Part shown: positions 1 through 9,351 of the stretch, one piece after another | How positions within the stretch are numbered: the stretch's first letter is position 1 | Layout of the letters: every line of letters starts with the position of its first letter | NCBI RefSeq assembly: GCF_005281835.1 | Contig: NZ_RZIS01000001.1 | Location: 124,001 to 188,000 of the forward strand | DNA: 64,000 nucleotides | From: Vibrio profundi | GTDB lineage: Bacteria; Pseudomonadota; Gammaproteobacteria; Enterobacterales; Vibrionaceae | Direction of reading: 5' to 3' | Translations under genes and position numbers: made by a program | Notes under the pieces: generated by a model | What the model was told of the DNA's origin: nothing | What the model saw: only the letters and a program-made list of their open reading frames with translations | Databases searched by the model: none

Positions 1-1503
1 AGATTCACCGCCACCTAGGTTCAAGCAGTCATTCCAGTCAGCACGTAGGCCTTTACAGATGCCTGTTTGACCAACGTATTCTGCAGAGAAGTTCAGTGCT
101 GCTTTCATGTGTTCGTAGACAGTTGCTTCACCGCCGTCTGCGTAAGGAATCACTTCATCAAAGAACTCATGTTCACCGGTTTCCATCACGTATTTGATGA
201 TGGTCGGAACGATCCATAGATGATCATCAGAACAAGTATCTTCAATACCGTGGATCTTGTCGTCGTCTGATGGAGTCGGAACTACCGTTGGTGACTTCGA
301 AGGCTTAACGTCCGCTTTCTCTGGATCGAACCAGTCTGGATCGAATAGGTGTAGACCGTAGCCTGCTTTAACTTGGCCGCGTAGTAGATCGACGATACGT
401 TTACGAGTCATCGCTGGGTTAGCGTGAGGTACTGAGATTGCATCCTGAGCTGTGTCACGGTAGCCAAGACCTGTACGGCCGCCAACTTCAATGAATGATG
501 CAAAGCGCGACCAAACCACACAAGTTTCTGCTTGGTATAGTGTCCAGGTGTTGATCATGGTGTCCAAGCCTTCGTTTGGAGACTTAACTTGGAACTTGTT
601 GCAACGTTCGTCCCAGTGATCTTTGATACCTTGGAACGCAGCATCTACGTTTGTTGTGTCTTGGAATTTTTCACGTAGGCGTTCACCGTTACCTTTGCCG
701 ATACCTAGTACGTAAGCAAAACGAACTTCTTCACCCGGTTGAATGGTGAATTGCTTATGCAGAGAACCACAGTGGTTGTAACAGGTTTGAGCGCTGTTCG
801 AACATTTACCGTTTTCGACCGCAATTGGGTTTGCTTCATCGCGGTACATGCCAAGGAAGTTGTCACGCTGACCGTCGTAGCTGTCTGGTGAGAAGGTTGA
901 TGCTAAGTAGTAGAAGCCTTCAAAGTCGTTAGTGTTGTAGTACAGATCGTATTTCAACACACCTTCTTGGTAAGACGTGCCCGCAGAGTACAGAGACATC
1001 TGGTGGTTTTGGTTGTCTGATTGAATATGACTGAACGAGAACTCTACAAATGAGAATGTGCTGATAGTACGTGGCTTATCCGTGTTGTTCTTTAGTACAA
1101 CGTCCCAAACTTCTGCATCTTCGCCCTTAGGAACGAATAGCGTTTTGGTTGCGGTAATGCCGCTGTATTCACATTTGAATTTTGAGTACGAAAGGCCATG
1201 ACGAACTTCGTAGTTTGCTTCATCTAGGCTCTTTGCCACTGGCTGCCAAGAGATAGACCAGTAGTCACCCGTCTCATCATCACGCAGGTAAACATAGTGC
1301 CCTGGGCGGTCAAAGGTGCCGTTCGGACGGAATTTAGTAACACGGTTGTATTCCGGAGAATTGTAGAACGAGTAACCGCCCGCATTGTGCGAAATTACAG
1401 TACAAAACTTTTCAGTACCTAGGTAGTTAGTCCAAGGTGCTGGTGCATCAGGGCGAGTGATGACGTATTCGCGATTGTCGTTATCGAAATAGCCGTATTT
1501 CAT
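1..1503 (-). CDS. chbP: N,N'-diacetylchitobiose phosphorylase (GH94), 3' end outside window
   Basis: Cytoplasmic enzyme that splits imported (GlcNAc)2 with phosphate into GlcNAc-1-phosphate and GlcNAc. I translated this partial gene directly: it starts MKYGYFDNDNREYVITRP and runs 501 codons to the window edge, out of roughly 800 expected. The fragment ends in RADWNDCLNLGGGES. Counting from the ATG at 1503, the Asp of WND-C is residue 492, the same number as the known general acid of the V. proteolyticus enzyme, which supports this start over the in-frame ATG at 1509. An AAGGA ribosome site precedes it. It is the last visible gene of the chb operon, 127 bp after the GH20 gene. A sugar-phosphate mutase gene is expected just beyond the edge (inference). 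Confidence 0.95.
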   Translation of the reverse strand, partial: MKYGYFDNDNREYVITRPDAPAPWTNYLGTEKFCTVISHNAGGYSFYNSPEYNRVTKFRPNGTFDRPGHYVYLRDDETGDYWSISWQPVAKSLDEANYEVRHGLSYSKFKCEYSGITATKTLFVPKGEDAEVWDVVLKNNTDKPRTISTFSFVEFSFSHIQSDNQNHQMSLYSAGTSYQEGVLKYDLYYNTNDFEGFYYLASTFSPDSYDGQRDNFLGMYRDEANPIAVENGKCSNSAQTCYNHCGSLHKQFTIQPGEEVRFAYVLGIGKGNGERLREKFQDTTNVDAAFQGIKDHWDERCNKFQVKSPNEGLDTMINTWTLYQAETCVVWSRFASFIEVGGRTGLGYRDTAQDAISVPHANPAMTRKRIVDLLRGQVKAGYGLHLFDPDWFDPEKADVKPSKSPTVVPTPSDDDKIHGIEDTCSDDHLWIVPTIIKYVMETGEHEFFDEVIPYADGGEATVYEHMKAALNFSAEYVGQTGICKGLRADWNDCLNLGGGES

Positions 1504-1630
1504 TGTCATTTCCTTTTTAACAAACTGCATCTATGCAGCTAATTTTTAAATAGTGATGCTGAGTTTTGTTGGACTGAGCATCTTAATTTGAGTCAGCTAT
1601 CACTCGGTATGAGCATGCTGTGGTTTTGTT

Positions 1631-3565
1631 TTATTCCGCTTTCCAAGGGTTGCGGTAATCAACATTGAGTCTGTCGAGTAGCGGCAAGTGACCCTTTAGG
1701 CGAGACAGGTAATCAAGCCAGTTTCGGTTGTTTTTGTGTGTCCAACATCCTTCAGCTAAAGCGATAATTCTTGGGAATACCATGTAATCCATACGCTTTT
1801 GGTTGGTGACGATCTCACACCAGAGAGCACACTGAATTCCGCGGATCCGCTTACGAATTGGGTCGGTGTCGGATATCTCAGAAAGCGCTTCATAGGTATA
1901 AGCTTGTTCTAATGGGATAACGGCAGCCCAATCTACGCCCGGTTCTTCCGGTGCATAATCTTGGGTCATGTCGAGATAAGTAAATTGTGCCGGTTGCAGA
2001 ACCACATCAAAGCCTTGGCGAGCACAGTTCACGGCGGCTTCTTCGCTGAGCCACGAGTAGATGATGGTCTCTTTGCTCACCTTGTCGCCGTGTTGTGCCT
2101 CTTCCCAGCCCACCATGCGCTTGCCTAGCTGCTTAAGTTTGTTCTCGGCATAGCGGAACAGGTGGCCTTGTAGATCTTTGCTGTCTTGGTATTGATGTTC
2201 TTTCATCAGTGCCTGAGCTGCAGGGCTGTTGGTCCACACTCCAGGTGGCACTTCGTCTGCGCCCATGTGAATCAATTCACTCGGGAAGAGTTCTGCGACT
2301 TCTTCAATAACGATATCTAAGAACTGATAAGTACCCGATAAACCTGGGTTTAGTACATTGTCGTTGTAGTGTTGAATGCTCTTGTATTGAGTGGTGTCCG
2401 CTTGCTCTACCAACATGTCAGGCAGTGATTTTATCGCGGCGCGGCAGTGTCCCGGGATATCGATCTCAGGGATCACAGTGATGCTGCGTTGCTCTGCGTA
2501 TTCAATAACTTCGCGAATCTGTTGTTGTGTGTAGAAGCCACCATAATTCTCTGCAATGTGGGTATATTGCGGCTCTAATGCATGGTCAGGACCACGCCAA
2601 GCTCCTATTTCTGTTAGCTGAGGTAGTCGCTTAATCTCGATTCTCCAACCTTCATCATCGGTTAGGTGCCAATGAAAAACGTTGAATTTGTAGTGGGCGA
2701 GTTGGTTGATTAAACGCTTCACTTGCTCCACAGAGTGGAAGTGACGTGCACAGTCCAACATCATGCCGCGGTATTTGAAACGAGGTTGATCGGCGATTTT
2801 GCAACATGGCACAGAGAAGTCTTCAGCATCTTGTTGTTGAACCAATTGGATCAAGCTGGCGACGGCATGCGTGAAGCCTGATTGACTGCCTGATTCTATG
2901 ACCACTTGCTCTGCTGTGATCTTTAGCTTGTACTCGGCTTCATCTAAAGTTGGGTTGCTGCGAAATAGAATGTCTCCGCTAGCTTCTGGTGATAGTTCTG
3001 TTGAAACCGCTAGCTCAAACGTAGTCAGTAATTCTTGTTGTAGCCAAGCACTGGCTTTCTCGGCCAAGTGAGACTGAACTTCAACTTTGCACGCCTTGTT
3101 CAGTGCAAAACTGCCTTGTTTCAGCTCGAATTGATTCGGTTGGGGGATCAGTGCTACCGCTGCCGCATCTACTTCTGGGATTTGGCTGCGCTCACGATAT
3201 GGTGAAGCCAGCACTATTGGTGATATTGCTACTGGCAGTACCGAGGTTTCGCCTTGGTTATGCGTTTGGATAAAGGCGTCATTGAGACCATCAGAATAGA
3301 AACGGAATGGGGCACTTTGAATACTAAATTCTAGATAGTAATGGTTGTTCGCCTTTAACACGGTGGCACTTGGCTGGTAAGAACAAAAGCTTCCTACCTG
3401 AGTTAATTCGCCTTGCGACAGACTCTCTGGAAGGATGAATCGGTCAAATGCAAAGTGGAGTGACCAATCTGTAACGTCAATATCACTTAAGTTATGTACC
3501 GTAAGGCCAAATCGGCAGTTATTTTTTTGTTCAGAAAGAACAGCTAAGTCGATGCGATAATTCAT
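1631..3565 (-). CDS. Beta-N-acetylhexosaminidase, GH20, cytoplasmic type
   Basis: Glycoside hydrolase family 20 enzyme of 644 aa that removes terminal GlcNAc from chitooligosaccharides. No signal peptide is visible (start MNYRIDLAVLSEQ), so it should act in the cytoplasm after uptake. The N-terminal ~140 residues look like a carbohydrate-binding/sandwich region, followed by an alpha/beta GH20b domain and the TIM barrel. Diagnostic motifs are HWHLTDDEGWRIEIKRLPQ and the catalytic pair in IHMGADEVPPGVW, where Asp orients the substrate N-acetyl group and Glu is the general acid. It lies 12 bp downstream of glucosamine kinase and is co-transcribed with the chb genes. The matching gene in V. cholerae is, from memory, VC0613. 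Confidence 0.93.
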   Translation of the reverse strand: MNYRIDLAVLSEQKNNCRFGLTVHNLSDIDVTDWSLHFAFDRFILPESLSQGELTQVGSFCSYQPSATVLKANNHYYLEFSIQSAPFRFYSDGLNDAFIQTHNQGETSVLPVAISPIVLASPYRERSQIPEVDAAAVALIPQPNQFELKQGSFALNKACKVEVQSHLAEKASAWLQQELLTTFELAVSTELSPEASGDILFRSNPTLDEAEYKLKITAEQVVIESGSQSGFTHAVASLIQLVQQQDAEDFSVPCCKIADQPRFKYRGMMLDCARHFHSVEQVKRLINQLAHYKFNVFHWHLTDDEGWRIEIKRLPQLTEIGAWRGPDHALEPQYTHIAENYGGFYTQQQIREVIEYAEQRSITVIPEIDIPGHCRAAIKSLPDMLVEQADTTQYKSIQHYNDNVLNPGLSGTYQFLDIVIEEVAELFPSELIHMGADEVPPGVWTNSPAAQALMKEHQYQDSKDLQGHLFRYAENKLKQLGKRMVGWEEAQHGDKVSKETIIYSWLSEEAAVNCARQGFDVVLQPAQFTYLDMTQDYAPEEPGVDWAAVIPLEQAYTYEALSEISDTDPIRKRIRGIQCALWCEIVTNQKRMDYMVFPRIIALAEGCWTHKNNRNWLDYLSRLKGHLPLLDRLNVDYRNPWKAE

Positions 3566-3577
3566 ATAACTTCCCTG

Positions 3578-4462
3578 CTAAGCCTGTTGATACAAGTTGT
3601 GTTGTGGTTTTCCGGCAAACATCAAAGCGCCTTCGATAGCGTCAAATTGAGGTTCAACGATCCATTGTTGTACCGGTGGTGATAGCCAGTTGAGAATGCG
3701 CTCTGCGATACTTCCCATTAGGCACACCTTGTCTGCACCTTTGCGATGCAGTGCTAGTACAAACATTTCGATATCAGCGGCGGTTTGCTTGAGCATCTCA
3801 ATCGCGAGCTCATCGCCTTCGTTAGCCAGTTGAAAAATCACTGGCGAGAATTGACCGTAGTCTTTTGGAATGGCGCCTTTTGACCATTCGACGATGGCAT
3901 CAACATCATTGCCAAAGTGGTTCATTACGTGTTGAGTCAGTGGTGTCTTGTTGCGAATGCCATCTTCTGCAAGCAGGACTTGTTGAATCAACCGAAGACC
4001 CATCACCGCGCCACCACCTTGGTCGGAAATTGGAAACTCACGGCCACCAACGACATGTTGCTCACCATCTTGTAGGTAGATGCCGCATGAGCCTGTTCCA
4101 CCTATCATGATGGCGCCGTTTTGGCCGTTGTGAGCACCAATACAAGCACCGTAAGCATCTGTGTTTAAAGTCATGCTGGCGAAAGGGTGCGGTTGTGCCA
4201 TGAAGTCGAACCATGCTGACTTTTGCTCAGCACCTGCCAGCGCTAGACCAACATGCATATTTGAAAAATGACTTGAATCGAGTTGCCCTTGCTGTGCCGC
4301 TTGAGTAATAGCATCGACAATTGAGCTCATCGCCACATCAACACCCAAAAGGATGTTAGCGCTGCCGCTTTTCGCTTCACCAATGAGTGTGCCTTGGTCA
4401 TCGCGAATACGAGCACGACAAGAGGTGCCGCCACCATCAATACCTACGTAGTAAAGCGTCAT
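3578..4462 (-). CDS. gspK: Glucosamine-specific kinase (BadF/BadG/BcrA/BcrD ATPase family)
   Basis: ATP-dependent kinase of 294 aa that phosphorylates glucosamine released from partly deacetylated chitin oligosaccharides to GlcN-6-phosphate. The ASKHA-fold phosphate loops are visible: YVGIDGGGTSCRARIRD at the N-terminus and MIGGTGSCGIYL in the second lobe. The family is close to eukaryotic GlcNAc kinase, but in Vibrio the gene at this operon position was characterised as GlcN-specific (GspK). The stop of the upstream GH9 gene is only 2 bp before this ATG, and the AAGGAG ribosome site lies inside the GH9 coding end, so translational coupling is likely. Specificity for GlcN rather than GlcNAc is inferred from the operon position. 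Confidence 0.9.
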   Translation of the reverse strand: MTLYYVGIDGGGTSCRARIRDDQGTLIGEAKSGSANILLGVDVAMSSIVDAITQAAQQGQLDSSHFSNMHVGLALAGAEQKSAWFDFMAQPHPFASMTLNTDAYGACIGAHNGQNGAIMIGGTGSCGIYLQDGEQHVVGGREFPISDQGGGAVMGLRLIQQVLLAEDGIRNKTPLTQHVMNHFGNDVDAIVEWSKGAIPKDYGQFSPVIFQLANEGDELAIEMLKQTAADIEMFVLALHRKGADKVCLMGSIAERILNWLSPPVQQWIVEPQFDAIEGALMFAGKPQHNLYQQA

Positions 4463-4464
4463 GA

Positions 4465-6186
4465 TTATTGCTCCTTACGTTGTGTTAGGTAATTGAATTG
4501 CGCAGCGGTTGCCAATAGGAACCATGCGCCGTGAGGGATCCATTGTTCGCCCCAGCGCCAGTTTTGAAGCATGTCATCTTTTTGGGCTGGTGGATTGAAC
4601 GCAATGTCTTGATCATCTTCAAAGCCAGCGGTAATGCCGTTACAGATACCGCCTTTGGCATTGAAAAAACCAAGTTGAGGTAAGTAGTCAGGGTTGTTAT
4701 GACCGTGACCATCAAGCATGCACATGTGGTAAGGGTTGAGGCCTAAGATCCAGTCGAGGCTGTTCTGTGAAAGCTGGATCAAGCGTTCCTGCAAGTCGCT
4801 ATTTTGAATGTGTGGTTGAACGAGGTAAGCCATGGTTGCTATTGAACCAAGACGAGCGTTTTCGCCTTGCCACCAGTAGCCGGTTTCGTTCTTCTGAGCG
4901 ACGAAGAAAGCATCGCGCTTTTCACCATCCACATTCTTAACGTATTGTCTTGGATAGCCAAATGGGTTGGTGACTTTATCGGTGATATCGATTTCAAACT
5001 GACACGCCTGCTCAACAACCGCACGAGCTTGTTCTTTCAGCTCTGCGTCAGTTTCATTATTGATGTATTCGCACAGGGCTATCACTGGTAATCCAGCTTC
5101 GGCGGCGTGGAAGTATGGGCGAGAGCCATCAGAATTAGCTGACCAGAAGTGTTCAAATGAATCATCAGATTGCTGACGGGCGCTCAATCTCGTAGCCCAA
5201 GTTCTGGCTTCTGAAAGGTATTGTTCGTCTTGTGTTACTCGGTAAAGCTCATTGGCCGCGAGTAGGGCGCAATACTCATCGATGATGTTCTCTTCACCAT
5301 CGTTTAGGTACTGCAAGTTATATTCTTTTAGGTGCCAGTAACCTTTGGTCGCGGTATCAAGATAGGTTTGGCTCGAGTAGCTACCCGATATGTCTAGTTC
5401 AGACGCTGCGGCAAGTGCTGCAATAGCCACACCTGCTCCTTGTCGGTAACCGGCTTGCAAGTCTGTTGATTTATGGCCTTCTTGAGTGGAGTATGCGCAG
5501 ATGTCGCGTTGATTGATATCTTTGCTCCACTTGTCGAATACAGTCATGTAGAAGTAGCCGGCCGCGTCTTGCATACGTACTAAGAAATCAGCACCGAATA
5601 GCGCTTCTTCCGTTAGTCGTGTCATAGAAAATTTAGGGAAGTCTGGGTTGTTGCTGGTTAAGCGCACGCTTTTTAGCATGTTCCAAACTACCATTGGAAT
5701 CTGTTGCGGATTTAGGTAATTGCCATACGACAAGTGACTAAAGTACTTACTTACATCGCCTGATGCGTCGTACCAACCACCATGCACATCAACGTATCGG
5801 TCGGTGCCAAGAATTTGGGCTTGACGATCTTTCTTATCAAAGATGCCGCCGCAACGTTGCGACTTAAAGTAGTGAAGTACGTCAGAGAATGTGTGGTTCA
5901 CTAGCAGGTTATTACCAATCTCGAACACTTCTGAACGAAGGTTGTCAAAGCGCAGGTAGTAACGACCGGGCTCGGTAACCGAGCTGAAATCGATAGTGAA
6001 GAATTGCCCTTGATGCCAGTTTGCTACACGGCCTTGTTTCTCAATGTCAAAACTTTGTACCGTGACATGATTGTCAGCACAAACCAGAAGGGCGGTATAG
6101 CTTGATAGGCGCTCTTTTCTTGTCTGCAATACAGCTTGCTTTGGTCCTTGAGATTCGTAACCGATATGATTGGTAAGTAGCAGCAT
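4465..6186 (-). CDS. GH9-family glucosidase, probable exo-beta-D-glucosaminidase
   Basis: Family 9 glycoside hydrolase of 573 aa, often labelled 'endoglucanase-related'. It has an N-terminal Ig-like CelD_N domain (about residues 1-95) and an (alpha/alpha)6 catalytic barrel. Conserved acids are visible in GGWYDASGDVSKYFSH (the GH9 Asp pair) and near the C-terminus in NPDYLPQLGFFNAKGG and the following acidic stretch. No secretion signal is visible. Vibrionaceae GH9 proteins from this operon position act on glucosamine oligomers as exo-glucosaminidases, which fits the adjacent GlcN kinase gene; cellulose is an unlikely substrate. I use the ATG at 6186, which has GGAGAA 7 bp upstream; a TTG one codon earlier is possible. 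It overlaps nothing, and the gap to gspK is 2 bp. Confidence 0.9.
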   Translation of the reverse strand: MLLLTNHIGYESQGPKQAVLQTRKERLSSYTALLVCADNHVTVQSFDIEKQGRVANWHQGQFFTIDFSSVTEPGRYYLRFDNLRSEVFEIGNNLLVNHTFSDVLHYFKSQRCGGIFDKKDRQAQILGTDRYVDVHGGWYDASGDVSKYFSHLSYGNYLNPQQIPMVVWNMLKSVRLTSNNPDFPKFSMTRLTEEALFGADFLVRMQDAAGYFYMTVFDKWSKDINQRDICAYSTQEGHKSTDLQAGYRQGAGVAIAALAAASELDISGSYSSQTYLDTATKGYWHLKEYNLQYLNDGEENIIDEYCALLAANELYRVTQDEQYLSEARTWATRLSARQQSDDSFEHFWSANSDGSRPYFHAAEAGLPVIALCEYINNETDAELKEQARAVVEQACQFEIDITDKVTNPFGYPRQYVKNVDGEKRDAFFVAQKNETGYWWQGENARLGSIATMAYLVQPHIQNSDLQERLIQLSQNSLDWILGLNPYHMCMLDGHGHNNPDYLPQLGFFNAKGGICNGITAGFEDDQDIAFNPPAQKDDMLQNWRWGEQWIPHGAWFLLATAAQFNYLTQRKEQ

Positions 6187-6283
6187 CAAACTTCTCCGAC
6201 AGTCCTAGTTTCTATTGGCTAGGTATCTTTTTATATTGAATTTGATGGCTAGAGCGATGGCTCACTCTAGCCAGACTTGTTGG

Positions 6284-7279
6284 TTAACTTTCGTGTAGAT
6301 AACAACGAACAAAGTGGTTTTCACCGAGCTGGGTAACACCTGGTAACTGTTCTTTACACTTGTCGGTGGCGTGGGTGCATCGACCTGCAAATGGACAACC
6401 CGCAGATTCTGGCGTCCAAAGTGGGATTTCCCCTTTGTTGCCCGCTAGTTTCTCGTGGATAGACTTTTTAGGGTCTGGTACGGCTGAAACTAGAAGTTGA
6501 GTGTATGGGTGTTGAGGGTTTGCGATGACTTCATCAGTGTCACCCCATTCGACCATGTGACCAACGTACATTACTGAAAGGTCTTCAGCGATATAACGAG
6601 CAGTTGCGATATCATGGGTGATGTAAAGCAAAGACATTTGTTTCTCAAACTTCATCTCTTCCATTAAGTTGAGAACACCTGCACGAATAGATACATCCAG
6701 CATTGAAGTAGGTTCGTCGGCAAGTACCACTTCTGCTCCTACCGCGATGTTACGCGCAAGGTTGACACGTTGACGCTGGCCTCCAGAAAGTTGGTGCGGG
6801 TATTTCGCTGCTGTTTCTTTTGGTGGGATCAAACCAACCTGCTCTAAAAGATCGTATACACGTTCTTCAAGTTCTTTCTTGTTGCCCGGAGTGACCTTTT
6901 TATGGATCAGCAATGGACGGGCAATATGGTGAAATATGTTGTGTGTTGGGTTTAGTGAACCAAATGGGTCTTGCCATACCATCTGCACGCCTTCGCGGTA
7001 GTGCATGAGATCTTTCTTGCTTGATATTTCTTGAATATCACGACCTTTATACTCAATGGTGCCACCTGAGGGAGCGTACATTTTTGCAATCATTTTCGCG
7101 GTTGTGGATTTACCAGAACCGGATTCACCAACCACAGCCAGGCCGCGGCTTTTGTACATTTTGAAAGACACGTCATTGATTGCACGCATCATTGGGGTTT
7201 GAATAGTGGTGCTACTGATTGGAAAGTCTTTTACGACGTTCTTGCCTTCCACTAATAATTGACCAAAGTCTTTGCTCAT
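6284..7279 (-). CDS. Chitooligosaccharide ABC transporter ATP-binding protein (OppF/DppF-like)
   Basis: Second ATPase of the peptide/oligosaccharide-type ABC importer, 331 aa. Walker A is GESGSGKSTTAK, the Q-loop is in QMVWQDPFGSLNP, the signature is LSGGQRQRVNLARN and Walker B is VVLADEPTSMLDVS. The C-terminal oligopeptide-transporter motif with a CPFAGRC cysteine segment is present, typical of OppD/F proteins. I start at the ATG at 7279 (MSKDFGQLLVEGK), which has GGAG immediately upstream; an in-frame GTG-type extension to 7312 has no support. Together with the other ATPase it powers uptake of chitin oligosaccharides delivered by CBP. Confidence 0.93.
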   Translation of the reverse strand: MSKDFGQLLVEGKNVVKDFPISSTTIQTPMMRAINDVSFKMYKSRGLAVVGESGSGKSTTAKMIAKMYAPSGGTIEYKGRDIQEISSKKDLMHYREGVQMVWQDPFGSLNPTHNIFHHIARPLLIHKKVTPGNKKELEERVYDLLEQVGLIPPKETAAKYPHQLSGGQRQRVNLARNIAVGAEVVLADEPTSMLDVSIRAGVLNLMEEMKFEKQMSLLYITHDIATARYIAEDLSVMYVGHMVEWGDTDEVIANPQHPYTQLLVSAVPDPKKSIHEKLAGNKGEIPLWTPESAGCPFAGRCTHATDKCKEQLPGVTQLGENHFVRCYLHES

Positions 7280-7337
7280 AATTGTCTCCAGAAAATCCTT
7301 TATTACTACCAAACTTGCTTTAGTTATTTATGAGTCA

Positions 7338-8321
7338 TCAAGCCTTTACTTGTGCTATTGGATCACCGTAAAGGTGGCAATTGGACAGGTGGCCGTGCTC
7401 TATTTGGCGTAATGTTGTTGGTACTCGTGTACACGCTTCATGCACGCGATCACAGCGAGCTTGGAAGCGGCAACCTTGCGGTATTTCAAGCAGGTTAAGT
7501 GGGTTACCAGGAATACCGGTTAGCTTGGTTTTTGGACCAACTAATGGTGGAAAAGAACTACCCAGCCCTTTGGTATATGGGTGATAAGGGTTCTCTAGAA
7601 TATCTTGAGAGTTAGCAACTTCGATCAATTCACCTGAGTACATAATGCCGATGCGGTCAGAGAACTCGACCATTAACGACAAGTCGTGGGTGATGAACAG
7701 AATCGAGAAACCAAACTCTTCTTTCAATGCATAGATCTTTTGTAGGATTTCACGTTGTACAACCACATCGAGTGCCGTTGTTGGTTCATCCATGATGATC
7801 ATTTTAGGGTTTAGCGCGAGAGCTATTGCAATCACAAGGCGTTGGCGCATACCCCCAGAAAATTGGTGTGGGTAGTCACTCAAACGGCTTGGGTGGATGT
7901 CTACGATTTCCAGTAAACCTTCAGCTCGTTTCTTAGCTTGTTCGCGAGTCATGTTGGTGTGACGCATAATCACGTCACAGAACTGCTCTTCCATTGGAAG
8001 TACTGGATTCAAAGCATTCATAGCACTTTGAAATACCATCGACATCTCGCTCCAGCGGAACGCTTGCATGCGTTCATCGCTGTAGTTAAGGATGTTCTCA
8101 CCGTTGAAGATGACTTCGCCGCTAGTGATAAATGCTGGTGGCTTATGTAGGCGCATGAGTGAGAAAGCAACGGTTGATTTACCACATCCAGACTCACCAG
8201 CAAGACCGAACACTTCTCCAGGGGCAATATCGAAGCTTACGTTATTACAAGCGCGGACATCACCGGCTTCAGTTATGTAGTCAACGCATAAGTTGCGGAC
8301 AGAAATTAGTGGTTCAGACAT
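7338..8321 (-). CDS. Chitooligosaccharide ABC transporter ATP-binding protein (OppD/DppD-like)
   Basis: First ATPase of the importer, 327 aa. Walker A is GESGCGKSTVAFS, the Q-loop is in MVFQSAMNALNPV, the signature is QFSGGMRQRLVIA and Walker B is IIMDEPTTALDVV. The C-terminal region carries the four-cysteine-like OppD tail (CRFQARCDRVHEAC), which in some dipeptide transporters binds an Fe-S cluster. The start codon is 2 bp after the stop of the upstream permease, so the genes are tightly coupled, while 58 bp separate it from the second ATPase. It belongs to the chb operon that feeds cytoplasmic chitobiose phosphorolysis. Confidence 0.93.
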   Translation of the reverse strand: MSEPLISVRNLCVDYITEAGDVRACNNVSFDIAPGEVFGLAGESGCGKSTVAFSLMRLHKPPAFITSGEVIFNGENILNYSDERMQAFRWSEMSMVFQSAMNALNPVLPMEEQFCDVIMRHTNMTREQAKKRAEGLLEIVDIHPSRLSDYPHQFSGGMRQRLVIAIALALNPKMIIMDEPTTALDVVVQREILQKIYALKEEFGFSILFITHDLSLMVEFSDRIGIMYSGELIEVANSQDILENPYHPYTKGLGSSFPPLVGPKTKLTGIPGNPLNLLEIPQGCRFQARCDRVHEACTRVPTTLRQIEHGHLSNCHLYGDPIAQVKA

Positions 8322-8323
8322 GA

Positions 8324-9349
8324 TTATTTATCTCCGCTCCAAAGTGCATTTTGTGGTGGTAGTTCTGGTTCGCGCTCGTTTTTGTCTTGCGCTGCTAGCT
8401 TTTTCCAACGTTTCATACCTTTGTGTGAGCGAAGTTGCGGGTTAGCAATTTCATCTACTGCAAAGTTCAGAAGAGCTAGCCCAGTAACTAGTAAAGTCAA
8501 AGCGATACATGGAGCTAATAGTTCCCACCAAGCGCCGATTAGCATTGATGAGGAAGTTTGTACGTTGTACAGCATGATGCCCCAGCTGATGGTGTTCGGG
8601 TCGCCAAGACCTAGGAACGAAATAGTTGCTTCCATCATGATTGCGTACATCACTGAGCCAATGAAGCTTGCGCCAACGATAGAGATTAGGTTAGGTAGAA
8701 TTTCAACAAAGATGATTCGGAATGAAGATTCACCTAATACTTCAGCTGCTTTAACAAACTCTTTTTCACGCAGTGCTAAGGTTTGAGAGCGGACAACACG
8801 TGCCCCCCAAGCCCAGGACGTACAACCAATAATGAGAGCTATTGTCAGTGGACCTGCTTCCCCAATAAATGCCGCGACCACGAACAACAATGGATACTGA
8901 GGAATAACTAGCATGATGTTCATTGCTGCGGTTAGGATGTCGTCGACACGTCCGCCAAAGTAACCAGCAGATACGCCGATGACAGTTGCTAAGAAACATA
9001 CTGTTAGACCAGCACCGAAACCGACAGCAAGCGATACGCGAGCTCCATAAACTACTTGAGACCAAATATCACGACCCATACGAGAAGTACCTAGTACGTG
9101 ATCGGCTTTCTTAGACATGATTAGAGTACGGCGGTCATCAGCTAAATTTTCAGCAATCCAACCTGTAGGGTTTGATTGAGCAGACTTCACTACGAACCCA
9201 GGGTACTCATGAGGGTTACCTGTTCTTTTATCTGGTGCGTGCTTAGTAATTAATGGCGCGGCTAGCGCGATGAATAGGAATACACTTAGAATCGAAACAC
9301 CGATTAGAGCAACTGGGTTGCCCCAGATTAGTTTAAGAATACCTTTCAT
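8324..9349 (-). CDS. Chitooligosaccharide ABC transporter permease (DppC/OppC-like)
   Basis: Inner-membrane permease of 341 aa with an N-terminal membrane anchor (residues ~14-35), a periplasmic loop (about 36-100) and five further helices. The binding-protein-dependent transport EAA loop is seen in EFVKAAEVLGESSFRIIFVE, which docks on the ATPases. Its C-terminus is long and charged. It pairs with the permease encoded 2 bp upstream to form the membrane channel for (GlcNAc)n uptake. Sequence alone classes it as a dipeptide/oligopeptide permease; the chitin-oligosaccharide role comes from the operon context with CBP, GH20 and chbP. Confidence 0.92.
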   Translation of the reverse strand: MKGILKLIWGNPVALIGVSILSVFLFIALAAPLITKHAPDKRTGNPHEYPGFVVKSAQSNPTGWIAENLADDRRTLIMSKKADHVLGTSRMGRDIWSQVVYGARVSLAVGFGAGLTVCFLATVIGVSAGYFGGRVDDILTAAMNIMLVIPQYPLLFVVAAFIGEAGPLTIALIIGCTSWAWGARVVRSQTLALREKEFVKAAEVLGESSFRIIFVEILPNLISIVGASFIGSVMYAIMMEATISFLGLGDPNTISWGIMLYNVQTSSSMLIGAWWELLAPCIALTLLVTGLALLNFAVDEIANPQLRSHKGMKRWKKLAAQDKNEREPELPPQNALWSGDK

Positions 9350-9351
9350 GA